From: Pseudomonadota bacterium
GTDB lineage: Bacteria > Pseudomonadota > Gammaproteobacteria > Burkholderiales > SG8-39
DNA: 64,000 bases
Direction of reading: 5' to 3'
Assembly (NCBI GenBank): GCA_947455195.1
Contig: CANGMI010000001.1
Span: forward strand, 248,001 to 312,000
Part shown: one piece after another, positions 50,618-58,646 of the stretch
How the letters are laid out: each line of letters opens with the position of its first letter
Position numbering within the stretch: the first letter of the stretch is position 1
The notes under the pieces: model-generated
What the model saw: only the letters and a program-made list of their open reading frames with translations
Databases searched by the model: none
Told to the model about the DNA's origin: nothing
Translations under genes and position numbers: made by a program

Positions 50618-50928
50618 TGTCCCAGAACTCCAAGGTAAGTGAATGGGCGAAGCAGGCCCGAACGGATACCGCCTCTTGTTAATCTTACGCAATGTTTGTG
50701 CCACCCGATCCATCCCGTCGAATCGCCGACAAAATCACGGTTTTCCCGCAAGAGTGCACGCTCAGACGCGGCAAACCTGACCATTTGCGTCACATCAAGC
50801 CAAGCACCTGACACGTATGGGCAGGCTGAGCACGCCGAAAACGTGGCGATACCGGCCTGAAGCCCCCCCCGCGGGCCGCGGGCAACCCCTGGTCTGCACC
50901 CCGCGGCGCCAGCAGCATCGTCCCGGCC
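50618..50928. other. Region upstream of the pilin gene
   Basis: These 311 bases hold the sigma-54 promoter at 50689-50703, an 8-base C homopolymer (50873-50880) and GC-rich short inverted repeats (GCGGGCCGCGGGC) just after the ATPase stop that could act as a weak terminator. I see no gene. Confidence 0.5.
50689..50703 (-). promoter_or_regulatory. Sigma-54 promoter of pilA
   Basis: On the minus strand TGGCAC-AAACA-TTGC matches the -24/-12 consensus, with GG and GC separated by exactly 10 bases. The expected start is about 60 bases before the pilin ATG. Pilin genes are commonly driven by sigma-54 with PilS/PilR, which are not in the window. Confidence 0.8.
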
Positions 50929-53316
50929 TCATTTGATGCAGACCGCACGCACCTGGGCAATGTCGGTGATGCCCGCCAACACCTTCTCGACCCCATTCAT
51001 CTTGAGCGTATGCATGCCCTCGGTGAGGGCGAGAGTCAGCACCTGGGCGACGCGTGCACGCTCCTGGATCATCTTCTTCACGGGATCGGTGGCCACCAGC
51101 AGCTCATGCAGGCCGATACGCCCCTTGTATCCGGTCTGATTGCAGCGCGGGCAACCGACTCGCCGATACAGCCGGAACTGCCCGTTGCGATCGCCATAGG
51201 TGCGCACCCATTCAGCCCGAACGCCAGCCTCGGCCGCAGCCCGGTCAGCCTGAAACAGCAGCGTCGACTGCAACTCGCTGCAATACTCCGCGAGCAGCAT
51301 CTGCACTTCGTCCTCATCCGGCGTGTAGGGCTGACGACACTGCTCGCACAGACGCTTGGCCAGGCGCTGGGCGAGCACGCCCAGCAAGGCGTCGGCAAAG
51401 TTGAAGGGGTCCATGCCCATGTCGAGCAGACGAATGATCGACTCGGGCGCACTGTTGGTATGCAGGGTGGCAAACACCCGGTGGCCGGTGAGCGAAGCCT
51501 CCAGGCCGATGGCGGTGGTTTCGGCATCGCGCATCTCACCGACCATGATGATGTCAGGATCCGCCCTGAGGAAGGCGCGCATCACCGTGGCAAAGTCCAT
51601 GCCGGCACGCCGATTCACCTGCACCTGCCGCAAGCCCTTCTGAGTGATTTCAACCGGGTCTTCGGCCGTCCAGATCTTGGTATCGGGCGTATTGAGCGCA
51701 CTGAGCACCGAGTGCAGTGTGGTGGTCTTGCCCGAACCGGTAGGCCCGCAGACGAAGAAGATACCGTAGGGTTTGGCGATGACCTCCTTCAGGGCTGAAA
51801 GGTCATGCGGCAGGAGGCCGAGCTTGTCGATCGGGATCGGATCGCCCTGCTGCAGGAGTCGCAGCACCACATCCTCGACACCACCCGCCACGGGTACCGT
51901 GGCCACTCGCAACTCGATGGCCAGCGGACCGAAACGACGAAAGTTGATCTTGCCATCCTGGGGCCGGCGGCGCTCGGCAATATCGAGGTCGCACATCACC
52001 TTGATGCGAGCCACGAGCGCATTGCGAAAGGTGGCCGGAATTTCGATGTAGGGCACCAGTGACCCATCGATGCGAAACCGGATCTCGGTACGCGACCGCC
52101 CGGGATAGGACTCGACATGAATATCGGAAGCCCCGCGCTGGTGGGCATCGATGATGATCTTGTTGACCAGTTTCACCACTTCGTTGTCGGCAATGGCATC
52201 GACATCTTCGTCGCGCGCATCGACATCATCCTCGGGCAAGCGCTCGGCCGACTCGGCCTCCAGTTCGATCAGAAGATCGCCCAGGTTGCCGCCGCCTCCA
52301 CGAGACCCGAAGAAGAGATCGATCGTCGAGCGGAATTCGGCCAGGGTGGTTACGACATAGCGACCGCGAGACCGTCCGAGCACGTTGCGCACCACGTTCG
52401 CAGCTCGCGCGCGCTCCGGGTCGAGCGCGAGGACTACCGCACCCTCGGCCCCGTCCTCGATCGGGAGCCAGAGGTTCGCCTCGGCATACTCACGCCGGAT
52501 GTTGCGCAGCAAGTCGGTTGGCTTCTCGCGCTGGGGGTCAAACGGCTCGTAGGGCACATGGAAGAACTCGGCAAGCGCCTGCCCGATCTGCACCCGGCTG
52601 ATCCCGAACTCCTCCACCAGTACCTGCTCGACATCGGTGCTCCGCTTGCGAGCCGCGCGCTCGGCCAGCGCGAAATTGCCGGCGCTGATGATGCGCTGGG
52701 CAATCAGCCCGTCATAGCGAGAGCGCGCCGGCCTGACGATGTCGGCCCCGGTGCGGAAGGCCACCGCCACGACCTTGGCCAGTTCAACCGCGGCATGTTC
52801 GGCTTCCGCAGAAAACCGCCCCAGCGCCCGGTTGTTCATGATCTGTATGACCCCGAGCACATCGCGGTCTTCGCCCACCACCGGTACCGCAAGCATCTCG
52901 CGAGTATGAAACCCGGTGCGCTTGTCCACTTCAGCCAGAAAACGCAGGCGCGTGGCGTAGCGGCTCAATTCGGTGGAGTCGTAGGCATCGGTGAGGTTCA
53001 CCGGCCTGGCTGACAGCGCCACAAAACCGGCAATGCTGTGTTCACCGATGGGCAGTTTCAGATCCTTGAACGAGCGCAGCCCGGTCTTGAGGCGGGAAAT
53101 GATGTTGAGCTTGTCTTCAGCCACCTCGTAGATGGTGAGGCGCTCGGCATTGAACGCCGAGAGAATGTCGCGCGAGGCGTCATTCAGGGCCTCGTCCAGT
53201 GGCACCCTGGCACGCAGTTTCTCGAACGCGGCAGGCAGATAGCGCTGAAATCGACCCTGCACCTCGTCGGGCATGACGAGGTTGGAGGGCAAAATGGTCT
53301 GGAGATCAGAACTCAT
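50929..53316 (-). CDS. GspE/PilB-family ATPase with N-terminal GAF domain
   Basis: Hexameric traffic ATPase of 795 aa. A GAF-like domain (about residues 20-190: RLTIYEVAEDKLNIISRL, MLAVPVVGEDRDVLGVIQIMN) precedes a MshEN/GspE N-terminal domain (VLVEEFGISRVQIGQALAEFFHVPYEP). The ATPase core follows with Walker A CGPTGSGKTTTLHS, Asp box, Walker B region ADPDIIMVGEMRDAET, His box GHRVFATLHTNSAPE and a zinc-binding CEQC ... CPRC pair. The GAF domain suggests control by a small ligand. The start at 53316 is chosen; the frame runs 28 codons further through an 8-bp repeat. No PilC or PilD lies next to it, so its partner platform is elsewhere. Confidence 0.88.
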   Translation of the reverse strand: MSSDLQTILPSNLVMPDEVQGRFQRYLPAAFEKLRARVPLDEALNDASRDILSAFNAERLTIYEVAEDKLNIISRLKTGLRSFKDLKLPIGEHSIAGFVALSARPVNLTDAYDSTELSRYATRLRFLAEVDKRTGFHTREMLAVPVVGEDRDVLGVIQIMNNRALGRFSAEAEHAAVELAKVVAVAFRTGADIVRPARSRYDGLIAQRIISAGNFALAERAARKRSTDVEQVLVEEFGISRVQIGQALAEFFHVPYEPFDPQREKPTDLLRNIRREYAEANLWLPIEDGAEGAVVLALDPERARAANVVRNVLGRSRGRYVVTTLAEFRSTIDLFFGSRGGGGNLGDLLIELEAESAERLPEDDVDARDEDVDAIADNEVVKLVNKIIIDAHQRGASDIHVESYPGRSRTEIRFRIDGSLVPYIEIPATFRNALVARIKVMCDLDIAERRRPQDGKINFRRFGPLAIELRVATVPVAGGVEDVVLRLLQQGDPIPIDKLGLLPHDLSALKEVIAKPYGIFFVCGPTGSGKTTTLHSVLSALNTPDTKIWTAEDPVEITQKGLRQVQVNRRAGMDFATVMRAFLRADPDIIMVGEMRDAETTAIGLEASLTGHRVFATLHTNSAPESIIRLLDMGMDPFNFADALLGVLAQRLAKRLCEQCRQPYTPDEDEVQMLLAEYCSELQSTLLFQADRAAAEAGVRAEWVRTYGDRNGQFRLYRRVGCPRCNQTGYKGRIGLHELLVATDPVKKMIQERARVAQVLTLALTEGMHTLKMNGVEKVLAGITDIAQVRAVCIK

Positions 53317-53365
53317 CAGCGCAAGGATCAGCAGTGGGGGCCATGGACGGCACGACACCGCACGA

Positions 53366-53396
53366 ACGTGCAGACGTGCAGACGTGCAGACGTGCA
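53366..53396. repeat. 8-bp tandem repeat upstream of the ATPase gene
   Basis: ACGTGCAG is repeated 3.9 times without error, 50-80 bases upstream of the chosen ATPase start. The unit is not a multiple of three, so slippage would shift the frame of any longer N-terminus or change promoter spacing. Confidence 0.85.
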
Positions 53397-53477
53397 TCAT
53401 TGATTTAATCTTTGTTCATTCTCGCACACCCGGCCGCCGTCGCGGCAGGTCGGGCGGCGCGATTCCGTCCTGCGGGC

Positions 53478-54290
53478 TCAGAGTTCGAACACCACGCCTT
53501 CACGCAATCGGGCCAGCGTCAGTCCGGGCGCAAAGCCCGCGATCTGGGCCATCGTGCTCTCGCTGTCACCCGGCTTGAGGTGGGTGACATGGATCTGGAG
53601 ACCCGGCACCGCGTGCGGACCGGACAGCGATCGATCCGGCACCGTCAGATGTGCGAGTTCGACCGCGAGCAGACTCGGGCACAAGTGGCAGGACAGTTGT
53701 GCCAGAACCCGATCGGCCTCGCTGAACGCGCACTCGATGATGAGATGCCGCAAGTCGGGGATTCTGTTGATAATCGGCCACAATGCCGGATTGGGCGCGG
53801 TGTCGCCGGTGAAGACCAGACTGCCTGTACCGGCATCGACCTGATAACCCATGGCAGGCACCACATGCACGGCCGGGAGGGCGGTGATGCGCACGCCCTC
53901 ACCCACGACAACCGTATCGCCCGGCACCATGGGCGCGAAACGCAGCCCGGGCTCGGCCACACTCGGAATCACCGTGAAATCGGGCCAGATGGTCCAGTTG
54001 AAACAATGCCGACGCAACGCATCGATGGTGGCGGGCAGCGCATGAACGGTGAGCGGCCGATCACGAAGCCCCCCCACGGCATCGACGATGAGCGGGATGC
54101 CCAGGATGTGATCGAGATGACTGTGCGTGACGAACACATGATCGATGCGCCGCAGAGGTTCAAGTTCGAGTTCACCGACCCCGGTACCCGCATCGATCAG
54201 GGTATCGGCACCGACCAGGAACGACGTGGTGCGGACAGTACCCCCCCCGATGCCGCCACTGCACCCCAGCACCCTTACCTTGACTGGCAC
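53478..54290 (-). CDS. Metallo-beta-lactamase-fold hydrolase, cyclic-nucleotide phosphodiesterase-like
   Basis: Protein of 270 aa with the metal motif VTHSHLDHILGIPLIVDAV, the later histidine in LPAVHVVPAMGYQVD, FTGDTAPNP and VTHLKPGDSE. The arrangement resembles class II 3',5'-cyclic-nucleotide phosphodiesterases more than lactamases. It lies 10 bases after a class III cyclase gene, so breaking down the cyclase product is a plausible role. It has no signal peptide. Alternative: an RNase Z-like or other MBL hydrolase. Confidence 0.75.
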   Translation of the reverse strand: MPVKVRVLGCSGGIGGGTVRTTSFLVGADTLIDAGTGVGELELEPLRRIDHVFVTHSHLDHILGIPLIVDAVGGLRDRPLTVHALPATIDALRRHCFNWTIWPDFTVIPSVAEPGLRFAPMVPGDTVVVGEGVRITALPAVHVVPAMGYQVDAGTGSLVFTGDTAPNPALWPIINRIPDLRHLIIECAFSEADRVLAQLSCHLCPSLLAVELAHLTVPDRSLSGPHAVPGLQIHVTHLKPGDSESTMAQIAGFAPGLTLARLREGVVFEL

Positions 54291-54300
54291 GTCGCGCCTC

Positions 54301-55701
54301 TCATTTCCGATCGAACACCGTCACGCCGTTCCACTGGACGGGTGGCGGCTCGGTGCGGAAGCGAACGATACGGGATCGGTACAACTGATACAGACCCGCA
54401 TCGACGCACGACTGTTGAAGTTGCAACAGAATGCCATCGGCTTCCTGCCAGCGACGCAATCGATAGGCCTGCAAGGCATTGGCCCAGGCCTCGAGTTCAT
54501 CGAGGACCCCAGGGGCGACATCGGTCAGATGCCCGACAGGCTCGTAGATGGTAACGACGCCGCCCCGCCCCTTGACCTGAACCCAGTCGATCTCGCGACA
54601 GACCAGATCAGGCACGCGAATGCGGGTCTGTTCGCCGATCAGGATGCCCACGCCGTAGTAGCGGGTCAGACTTTCGACCCGTTTGGCAAGATTCACGGCA
54701 TCGCCCAGCACCGTGTACGACCGACGAAAGGCCGACCCCATGTCGCCGACACTGACCAGACCGGTATTGATGCCGACACGCAGGTCGAGTTCCTCACCGT
54801 CGACCGGCTCGACCCGCGAACGAAGCCGGCCAATCGCCTCACGCATGCGCAGCGAGGCGAGCACGGCATGCCGGGCATGATCGGCATCGGCCAGCGGTGC
54901 CCCCCAGAACGCCATGACCTCATCGCCGATGTACTTGTCGACCGTTCCCCCGAATTCGTGAACGACCTCGCTCATTTCGGTGAAGTAGTCATTGAGAAAG
55001 AGCCTCACGTCCTCGGGGGCCATCTGCTCGGCAACCGCCGTGAATCCCCGCAGATCGGCAAAGAGCACCGTCAGCGTCTCGCTGCGCGGCACGATCAGAC
55101 TGCGGTAGCTGGAAGGATCGCGTGCCATCTGCTCCACCAGTGCAGGTGGCACATAGGGGCCGAAGACCGTTGCAAATTCACGCTGAACCCGAGCATCGTC
55201 GAAGTAGCCATGCACGACATCGAGTGCGAGCAACCCCATGGCCATGCAGGCGAGCCCCCCACCCGACAACAGGCCTCCTGCAGGCTCGAGGAACAGCAGC
55301 GGCATGGCGACACTTGCCACGATGCAGACGATGGCAGCCACAAGCGTCCGCAGCGGGCTCAGCAGGGGCAGCGCGACGAGGAACACGAGGCCGACGACCA
55401 GTACGACCAGCGCCCAGCAACGCTCGATGAACCCGGAGGGTGTGGCATCGATGGCAGCAACCCGATCGGCCCCCTGAGCAAGGAGTCTTGCCAGAGACGC
55501 CAGATGACGATCGACGGTCGCGATCGCATCAAAGGTCTCCAGCCGGGCAGCGTGGGTGACCGCCAGCAGCACGACCATGAGGCCCAGTCCGATGAGGCCC
55601 ACCGAGTACCCGGAAGCCATCGCGCGCGCGCGCCAGCGACGCCACGCCGCCACAGGCTGCGCAGTCGCAACGGGCACGATCGGATCGTTGCCTGCGCCCA
55701 C
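54301..55701 (-). CDS. Membrane-bound class III adenylate/guanylate cyclase
   Basis: Protein of 466 aa. A hydrophobic helix near residues 30-50 and two or three further helices (about 95-165) anchor it; the large CHASE2 sensor of longer relatives is missing. The cyclase domain (about 205-390) has FADLRGFTAVAE and KYIGDEVMAFWGAP with the two metal-binding Asp. In the second, Lys supports ATP use. It also has VGDMGSAFRRSYTVLGDAVNLAKRVE with the Asn and Arg of the active site. About 70 residues follow. It lies between FHA and phosphodiesterase-like genes with gaps of 5 and 10 bases, so it is surely co-transcribed. Confidence 0.88.
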   Translation of the reverse strand: MGAGNDPIVPVATAQPVAAWRRWRARAMASGYSVGLIGLGLMVVLLAVTHAARLETFDAIATVDRHLASLARLLAQGADRVAAIDATPSGFIERCWALVVLVVGLVFLVALPLLSPLRTLVAAIVCIVASVAMPLLFLEPAGGLLSGGGLACMAMGLLALDVVHGYFDDARVQREFATVFGPYVPPALVEQMARDPSSYRSLIVPRSETLTVLFADLRGFTAVAEQMAPEDVRLFLNDYFTEMSEVVHEFGGTVDKYIGDEVMAFWGAPLADADHARHAVLASLRMREAIGRLRSRVEPVDGEELDLRVGINTGLVSVGDMGSAFRRSYTVLGDAVNLAKRVESLTRYYGVGILIGEQTRIRVPDLVCREIDWVQVKGRGGVVTIYEPVGHLTDVAPGVLDELEAWANALQAYRLRRWQEADGILLQLQQSCVDAGLYQLYRSRIVRFRTEPPPVQWNGVTVFDRK

Positions 55702-55706
55702 CGGAT

Positions 55707-56633
55707 TCAGTCCTTGTAGTAGAACTCCAGCTTCACGCCGCCCAGTTCGACCACGTCGTGATCATGCAGTTGCACCGCACCGGCATGGACTTCGCGCCCA
55801 TTGATGGCGGGCAGGGTTTCGCCTTCGACATGCGTGATGAAGTAGCCGTTGGCACGACGGGTGATCACCGCCACCTGCTCGCCGGGGCGCCCGATGGTAT
55901 TGAGGGGCTTCACCAGATCGATGCCCCGCCCGGCATGCGTTCCGGTGAGCACCTGCAATGCCGCCGCACGTTGTGCGTCGCTGAGCGGCAGTGGCACCAA
56001 CGGGGCCTCCGATGGCGAACGCCCCGGCTCGGACGCGGCCGGCGAAGCCGACAGAGCCTGCAGGGGCGAGGAGGCGAAACTGTTCATCGATGCCAGGGCG
56101 GTGAACGGAATGCGCGCGGCACCGCCGGAGGATGCCGGGGCGGGTACCGCTGGCATGACCGGGGTGACCAGATTGCGGTCCGTGTCGACCAGGCCGGCCG
56201 CCGGAGTGGCCCCCCCGCCGTAGGCCGGACTCGATCCGCTCACCAGACCGGACTCGAATGCGGCGTCTGCGCGCACCGACCCCACCGCCGCGCGCCCGAC
56301 GATCTGGGTCTTGGCGATGCTGGCTGGCAACTCCGCACCTTCAGCCTGGTCACTGACATAGCGCAACTTGTACTTGCCGAGTTCGATCACGTCGTTGTTG
56401 CGCAGGAAGTGCTTGCGAACCGGATTTCCGTTGACCAGCGTTCCGTTCGTGCTGCCGAGATCCTCGAGAAAGGAGTCCGACAGGATGGTGACCACCACAG
56501 CGTGATCGCCGCTGACCACGAGATTGTCGATCTGGATGTCACTGGAGGCGCGGCGACCGATGGTCGTACGCTCCTTGATCAGAGGAATCTCGCGCAAGAC
56601 AAGACCGTCGACACCGAGTACCAGCCTGGCCAT
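55707..56633 (-). CDS. Protein with two FHA domains
   Basis: Cytoplasmic protein of 308 aa. The N-terminal FHA domain (about residues 15-95) shows TTIGRRASSDIQIDNLVVSGDHAVV and LEDLGSTNGTLVNGNPV. An Ala/Ser/Pro-rich linker follows, and a second, weaker FHA region ends the protein (NTIGRPGEQVAVITRRANGYFITHVEG ... INGREV). FHA domains bind phosphothreonine, so it likely reads a Ser/Thr kinase signal reversed by the adjacent PP2C phosphatase. Confidence 0.9.
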   Translation of the reverse strand: MARLVLGVDGLVLREIPLIKERTTIGRRASSDIQIDNLVVSGDHAVVVTILSDSFLEDLGSTNGTLVNGNPVRKHFLRNNDVIELGKYKLRYVSDQAEGAELPASIAKTQIVGRAAVGSVRADAAFESGLVSGSSPAYGGGATPAAGLVDTDRNLVTPVMPAVPAPASSGGAARIPFTALASMNSFASSPLQALSASPAASEPGRSPSEAPLVPLPLSDAQRAAALQVLTGTHAGRGIDLVKPLNTIGRPGEQVAVITRRANGYFITHVEGETLPAINGREVHAGAVQLHDHDVVELGGVKLEFYYKD

Positions 56634-56650
56634 GGGTTCGCCCTCCGCAG

Positions 56651-57475
56651 TCAGCCAAGGCGCGACTTGAGTCGCGCAATGATCGAACGCGGCAACCCGT
56701 AATCATGGGCCACACGCACCAGAACGACCGAGATGTTGTCACGCCCGCCGTTGTCATTGGCGAGCCGCACGAGTTGTTCGGCAGCCAGATTCAAGCGGCC
56801 CGAGAGCGAATTGAGCGTGAGGGCGATGTCCTCATCGGGCACCATGTCGTTCAAGCCATCGGAACAGAAGAGGTAGATGTCGTCGATCTGGGCATCGAAA
56901 TCGGCCAGTTCGGGCTCGACCGTCGGATGCACGCCAAGCGCACGAGTGACCAGGTTGCGATAGAGCGCGTGGCGTGCCTGTTCGGGCGATATCAGACCCG
57001 CATCGATCTGCTCCTGGAGCAGCGAGTGGTCACGCGTCATGCACTCGAGCACCCCCCCGCGCAGACGATACATGCGCGAATCACCGACATGCACGACGAT
57101 GACCGCGTTATCGCAGAAAAGCGCGCTGACCAGCGTCGTGCCCATGCCGGCGAACCCCGGCTCATTCTGCGCTGCCTGGTAGATCGAGACATTGGCCCGT
57201 CGCACCTGCTCGAGAAGCGTGACTCGAAGGTAGGCTCGAAGGGCGTTTTCATCGTAATGCGAGGGGTCGACCTGGGGCACCAGGCCCTGCAACTGCGTGG
57301 TGAGCACGGTCGTCGCAATGCCGCTGGCCACCTCACCCGCATTGTGCCCCCCCATGCCATCGGCGAGCACCACCAGACCGATGGCCGGATCAGCGGCAAT
57401 CGAGTCTTCATTGTGCAATCTCACCACACCGGGGTCGGTGCAGGTTGCATATTCCAGTGCATCACCTGCGGTCAT
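56651..57475 (-). CDS. PP2C-type Ser/Thr protein phosphatase
   Basis: Metal-dependent phosphatase of 274 aa. The Asp motifs are RLHNEDSIAADP, VVLADGMGGHNAGEVAS, VHVGDSRMYRLRGG, LFCSDGLNDMV and GGRDNISVVLVRV. I set the start at 57475, which has GGAG 6 bases upstream; the frame runs 27 codons further. It is the first gene of the block running to the pilins. The partner kinase expected for such a phosphatase is not in the window. Confidence 0.9.
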   Translation of the reverse strand: MTAGDALEYATCTDPGVVRLHNEDSIAADPAIGLVVLADGMGGHNAGEVASGIATTVLTTQLQGLVPQVDPSHYDENALRAYLRVTLLEQVRRANVSIYQAAQNEPGFAGMGTTLVSALFCDNAVIVVHVGDSRMYRLRGGVLECMTRDHSLLQEQIDAGLISPEQARHALYRNLVTRALGVHPTVEPELADFDAQIDDIYLFCSDGLNDMVPDEDIALTLNSLSGRLNLAAEQLVRLANDNGGRDNISVVLVRVAHDYGLPRSIIARLKSRLG

Positions 57476-57587
57476 GCATTGCTCCAGGGGCCTGCTGGGC
57501 AAGAAATCGTCGTCAAGTCCGACGCATCGAGGCGCCGGATCATTGTTGCGCTGCAATCAATCAGTAGATCAGCAAATGGCAGGAACC

Positions 57588-57618
57588 GTCAAGCCCGCCA
57601 GGGCTCGGCGGGCTTGAC
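57588..57618 (-). terminator. Hairpin after the formyltransferase gene
   Basis: A perfect 12-bp stem (GTCAAGCCCGCC ... GGCGGGCTTGAC) with a 7-base loop stands between the formyltransferase stop and the PP2C gene. The T-tract is weak (GGTTCC), but position and stability suit a terminator of the frc operon. Confidence 0.55.
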
Positions 57619-57711
57619 AGATCCGGCGCGACGACGCCGGGCCTGTCGAAAGACGCAACGAGCAGGCGAGCAAACGTTCGCCAACGGCACGCCCGCTCGA
57701 AGGCGCCCCCC

Positions 57712-58644
57712 TCAGGTACCGAGCGCGGTACCCACGGTGAGACCGAGCGCTGCGGCAAGTTCGGCGCCCGAGATCTTCTTCGTGTCCTCGCCCTTGCCTT
57801 TGAACACTTCGATCTGCCCGCCCTGGCAGGTCACGCGGAAGCTCTCGGGACCGATCCCGGAGACTTCGCCCACCTTGCCCTTGACAGCACCGAAGGTACG
57901 AAAGACATGCTTGCGCGCATCGAAGATCTGGATCTTGCGCCCGCCCTGCGTCGTCCACGCACCCGGCGCCGGGTTGCAACCGCGAATGAGGTCGTAGACG
58001 AAGTCGACGTGATTGGACCAGTTGATGCGCGACTCGGCCGCCCGACACCAACCCTCGTAGGAGGCAATGCTCTCGTCCTGGACCACTTCAGTGTGGCGCC
58101 CCGCGACCACGAGATCGGCCGCCTCGAGCATGGCCTGCACACCGAGCGGAAAGAGACGATCGAAGTAGACCGTACCCAGGGTGTCGTCCGGCGAAATCGG
58201 CGTCTCCTTCTGCAGGATGACCGGACCTTCGTCGAGCCCGTCGGTCGGCCGGAATATCGTGATGCCCGTCTTCGTATCGCCCCGGATGATGGGCCAGTTG
58301 ATGGAACTCGGCCCCCGATAGAGCGGCAACAGCGAGGGGTGATACTGGATCGTGCCGTGCTTCGGAATCGACACGAAGTCCTGCGGTGCAAACTGCAGCA
58401 CGTAAGCCATCACCCCGATGTCGACTGCCAGCGTGGCCATCGCATCGCGCGCTTCGCCTGTCTTGAGCGACGCAAACTGGAAGGTGCGAACGCCGGCGCC
58501 TTCGGCCGCCAGACGCAGCGGGTCAGGTCGGGCGCCCTCTTTCTCGGGAGCGCAGAACACGGCAGCCACTTCATCGCCGCGCGCAAGAAAGGCCTCGAGC
58601 ACGGCCTTGCCGAAATCCTGCTGTCCGATGATTGCGATCTTCAT
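57712..58644 (-). CDS. Formyltransferase resembling the hydrolase domain of 10-formyl-THF dehydrogenase
   Basis: Stand-alone protein of 310 aa whose whole length corresponds to the N-terminal domain of animal 10-formyltetrahydrofolate dehydrogenase (ALDH1L1). Shared features are MKIAIIGQQDFGKAVLEAF, the YHPSLLP.YRG.SSINW segment, and the TDGLDEGPVILQKE region; the C-terminal OB-like part includes IRGCNPAPGAWT. The catalytic His102 and Asp138 are present, while the position two before His, Asn in tRNA formyltransferase, is Gln100. The gene starts 2 bases after frc. It could hydrolyse 10-formyl-THF or move formyl groups between folate and CoA. A housekeeping Fmt role is unlikely here. Confidence 0.82.
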   Translation of the reverse strand: MKIAIIGQQDFGKAVLEAFLARGDEVAAVFCAPEKEGARPDPLRLAAEGAGVRTFQFASLKTGEARDAMATLAVDIGVMAYVLQFAPQDFVSIPKHGTIQYHPSLLPLYRGPSSINWPIIRGDTKTGITIFRPTDGLDEGPVILQKETPISPDDTLGTVYFDRLFPLGVQAMLEAADLVVAGRHTEVVQDESIASYEGWCRAAESRINWSNHVDFVYDLIRGCNPAPGAWTTQGGRKIQIFDARKHVFRTFGAVKGKVGEVSGIGPESFRVTCQGGQIEVFKGKGEDTKKISGAELAAALGLTVGTALGT

Positions 58645-58646
58645 GG

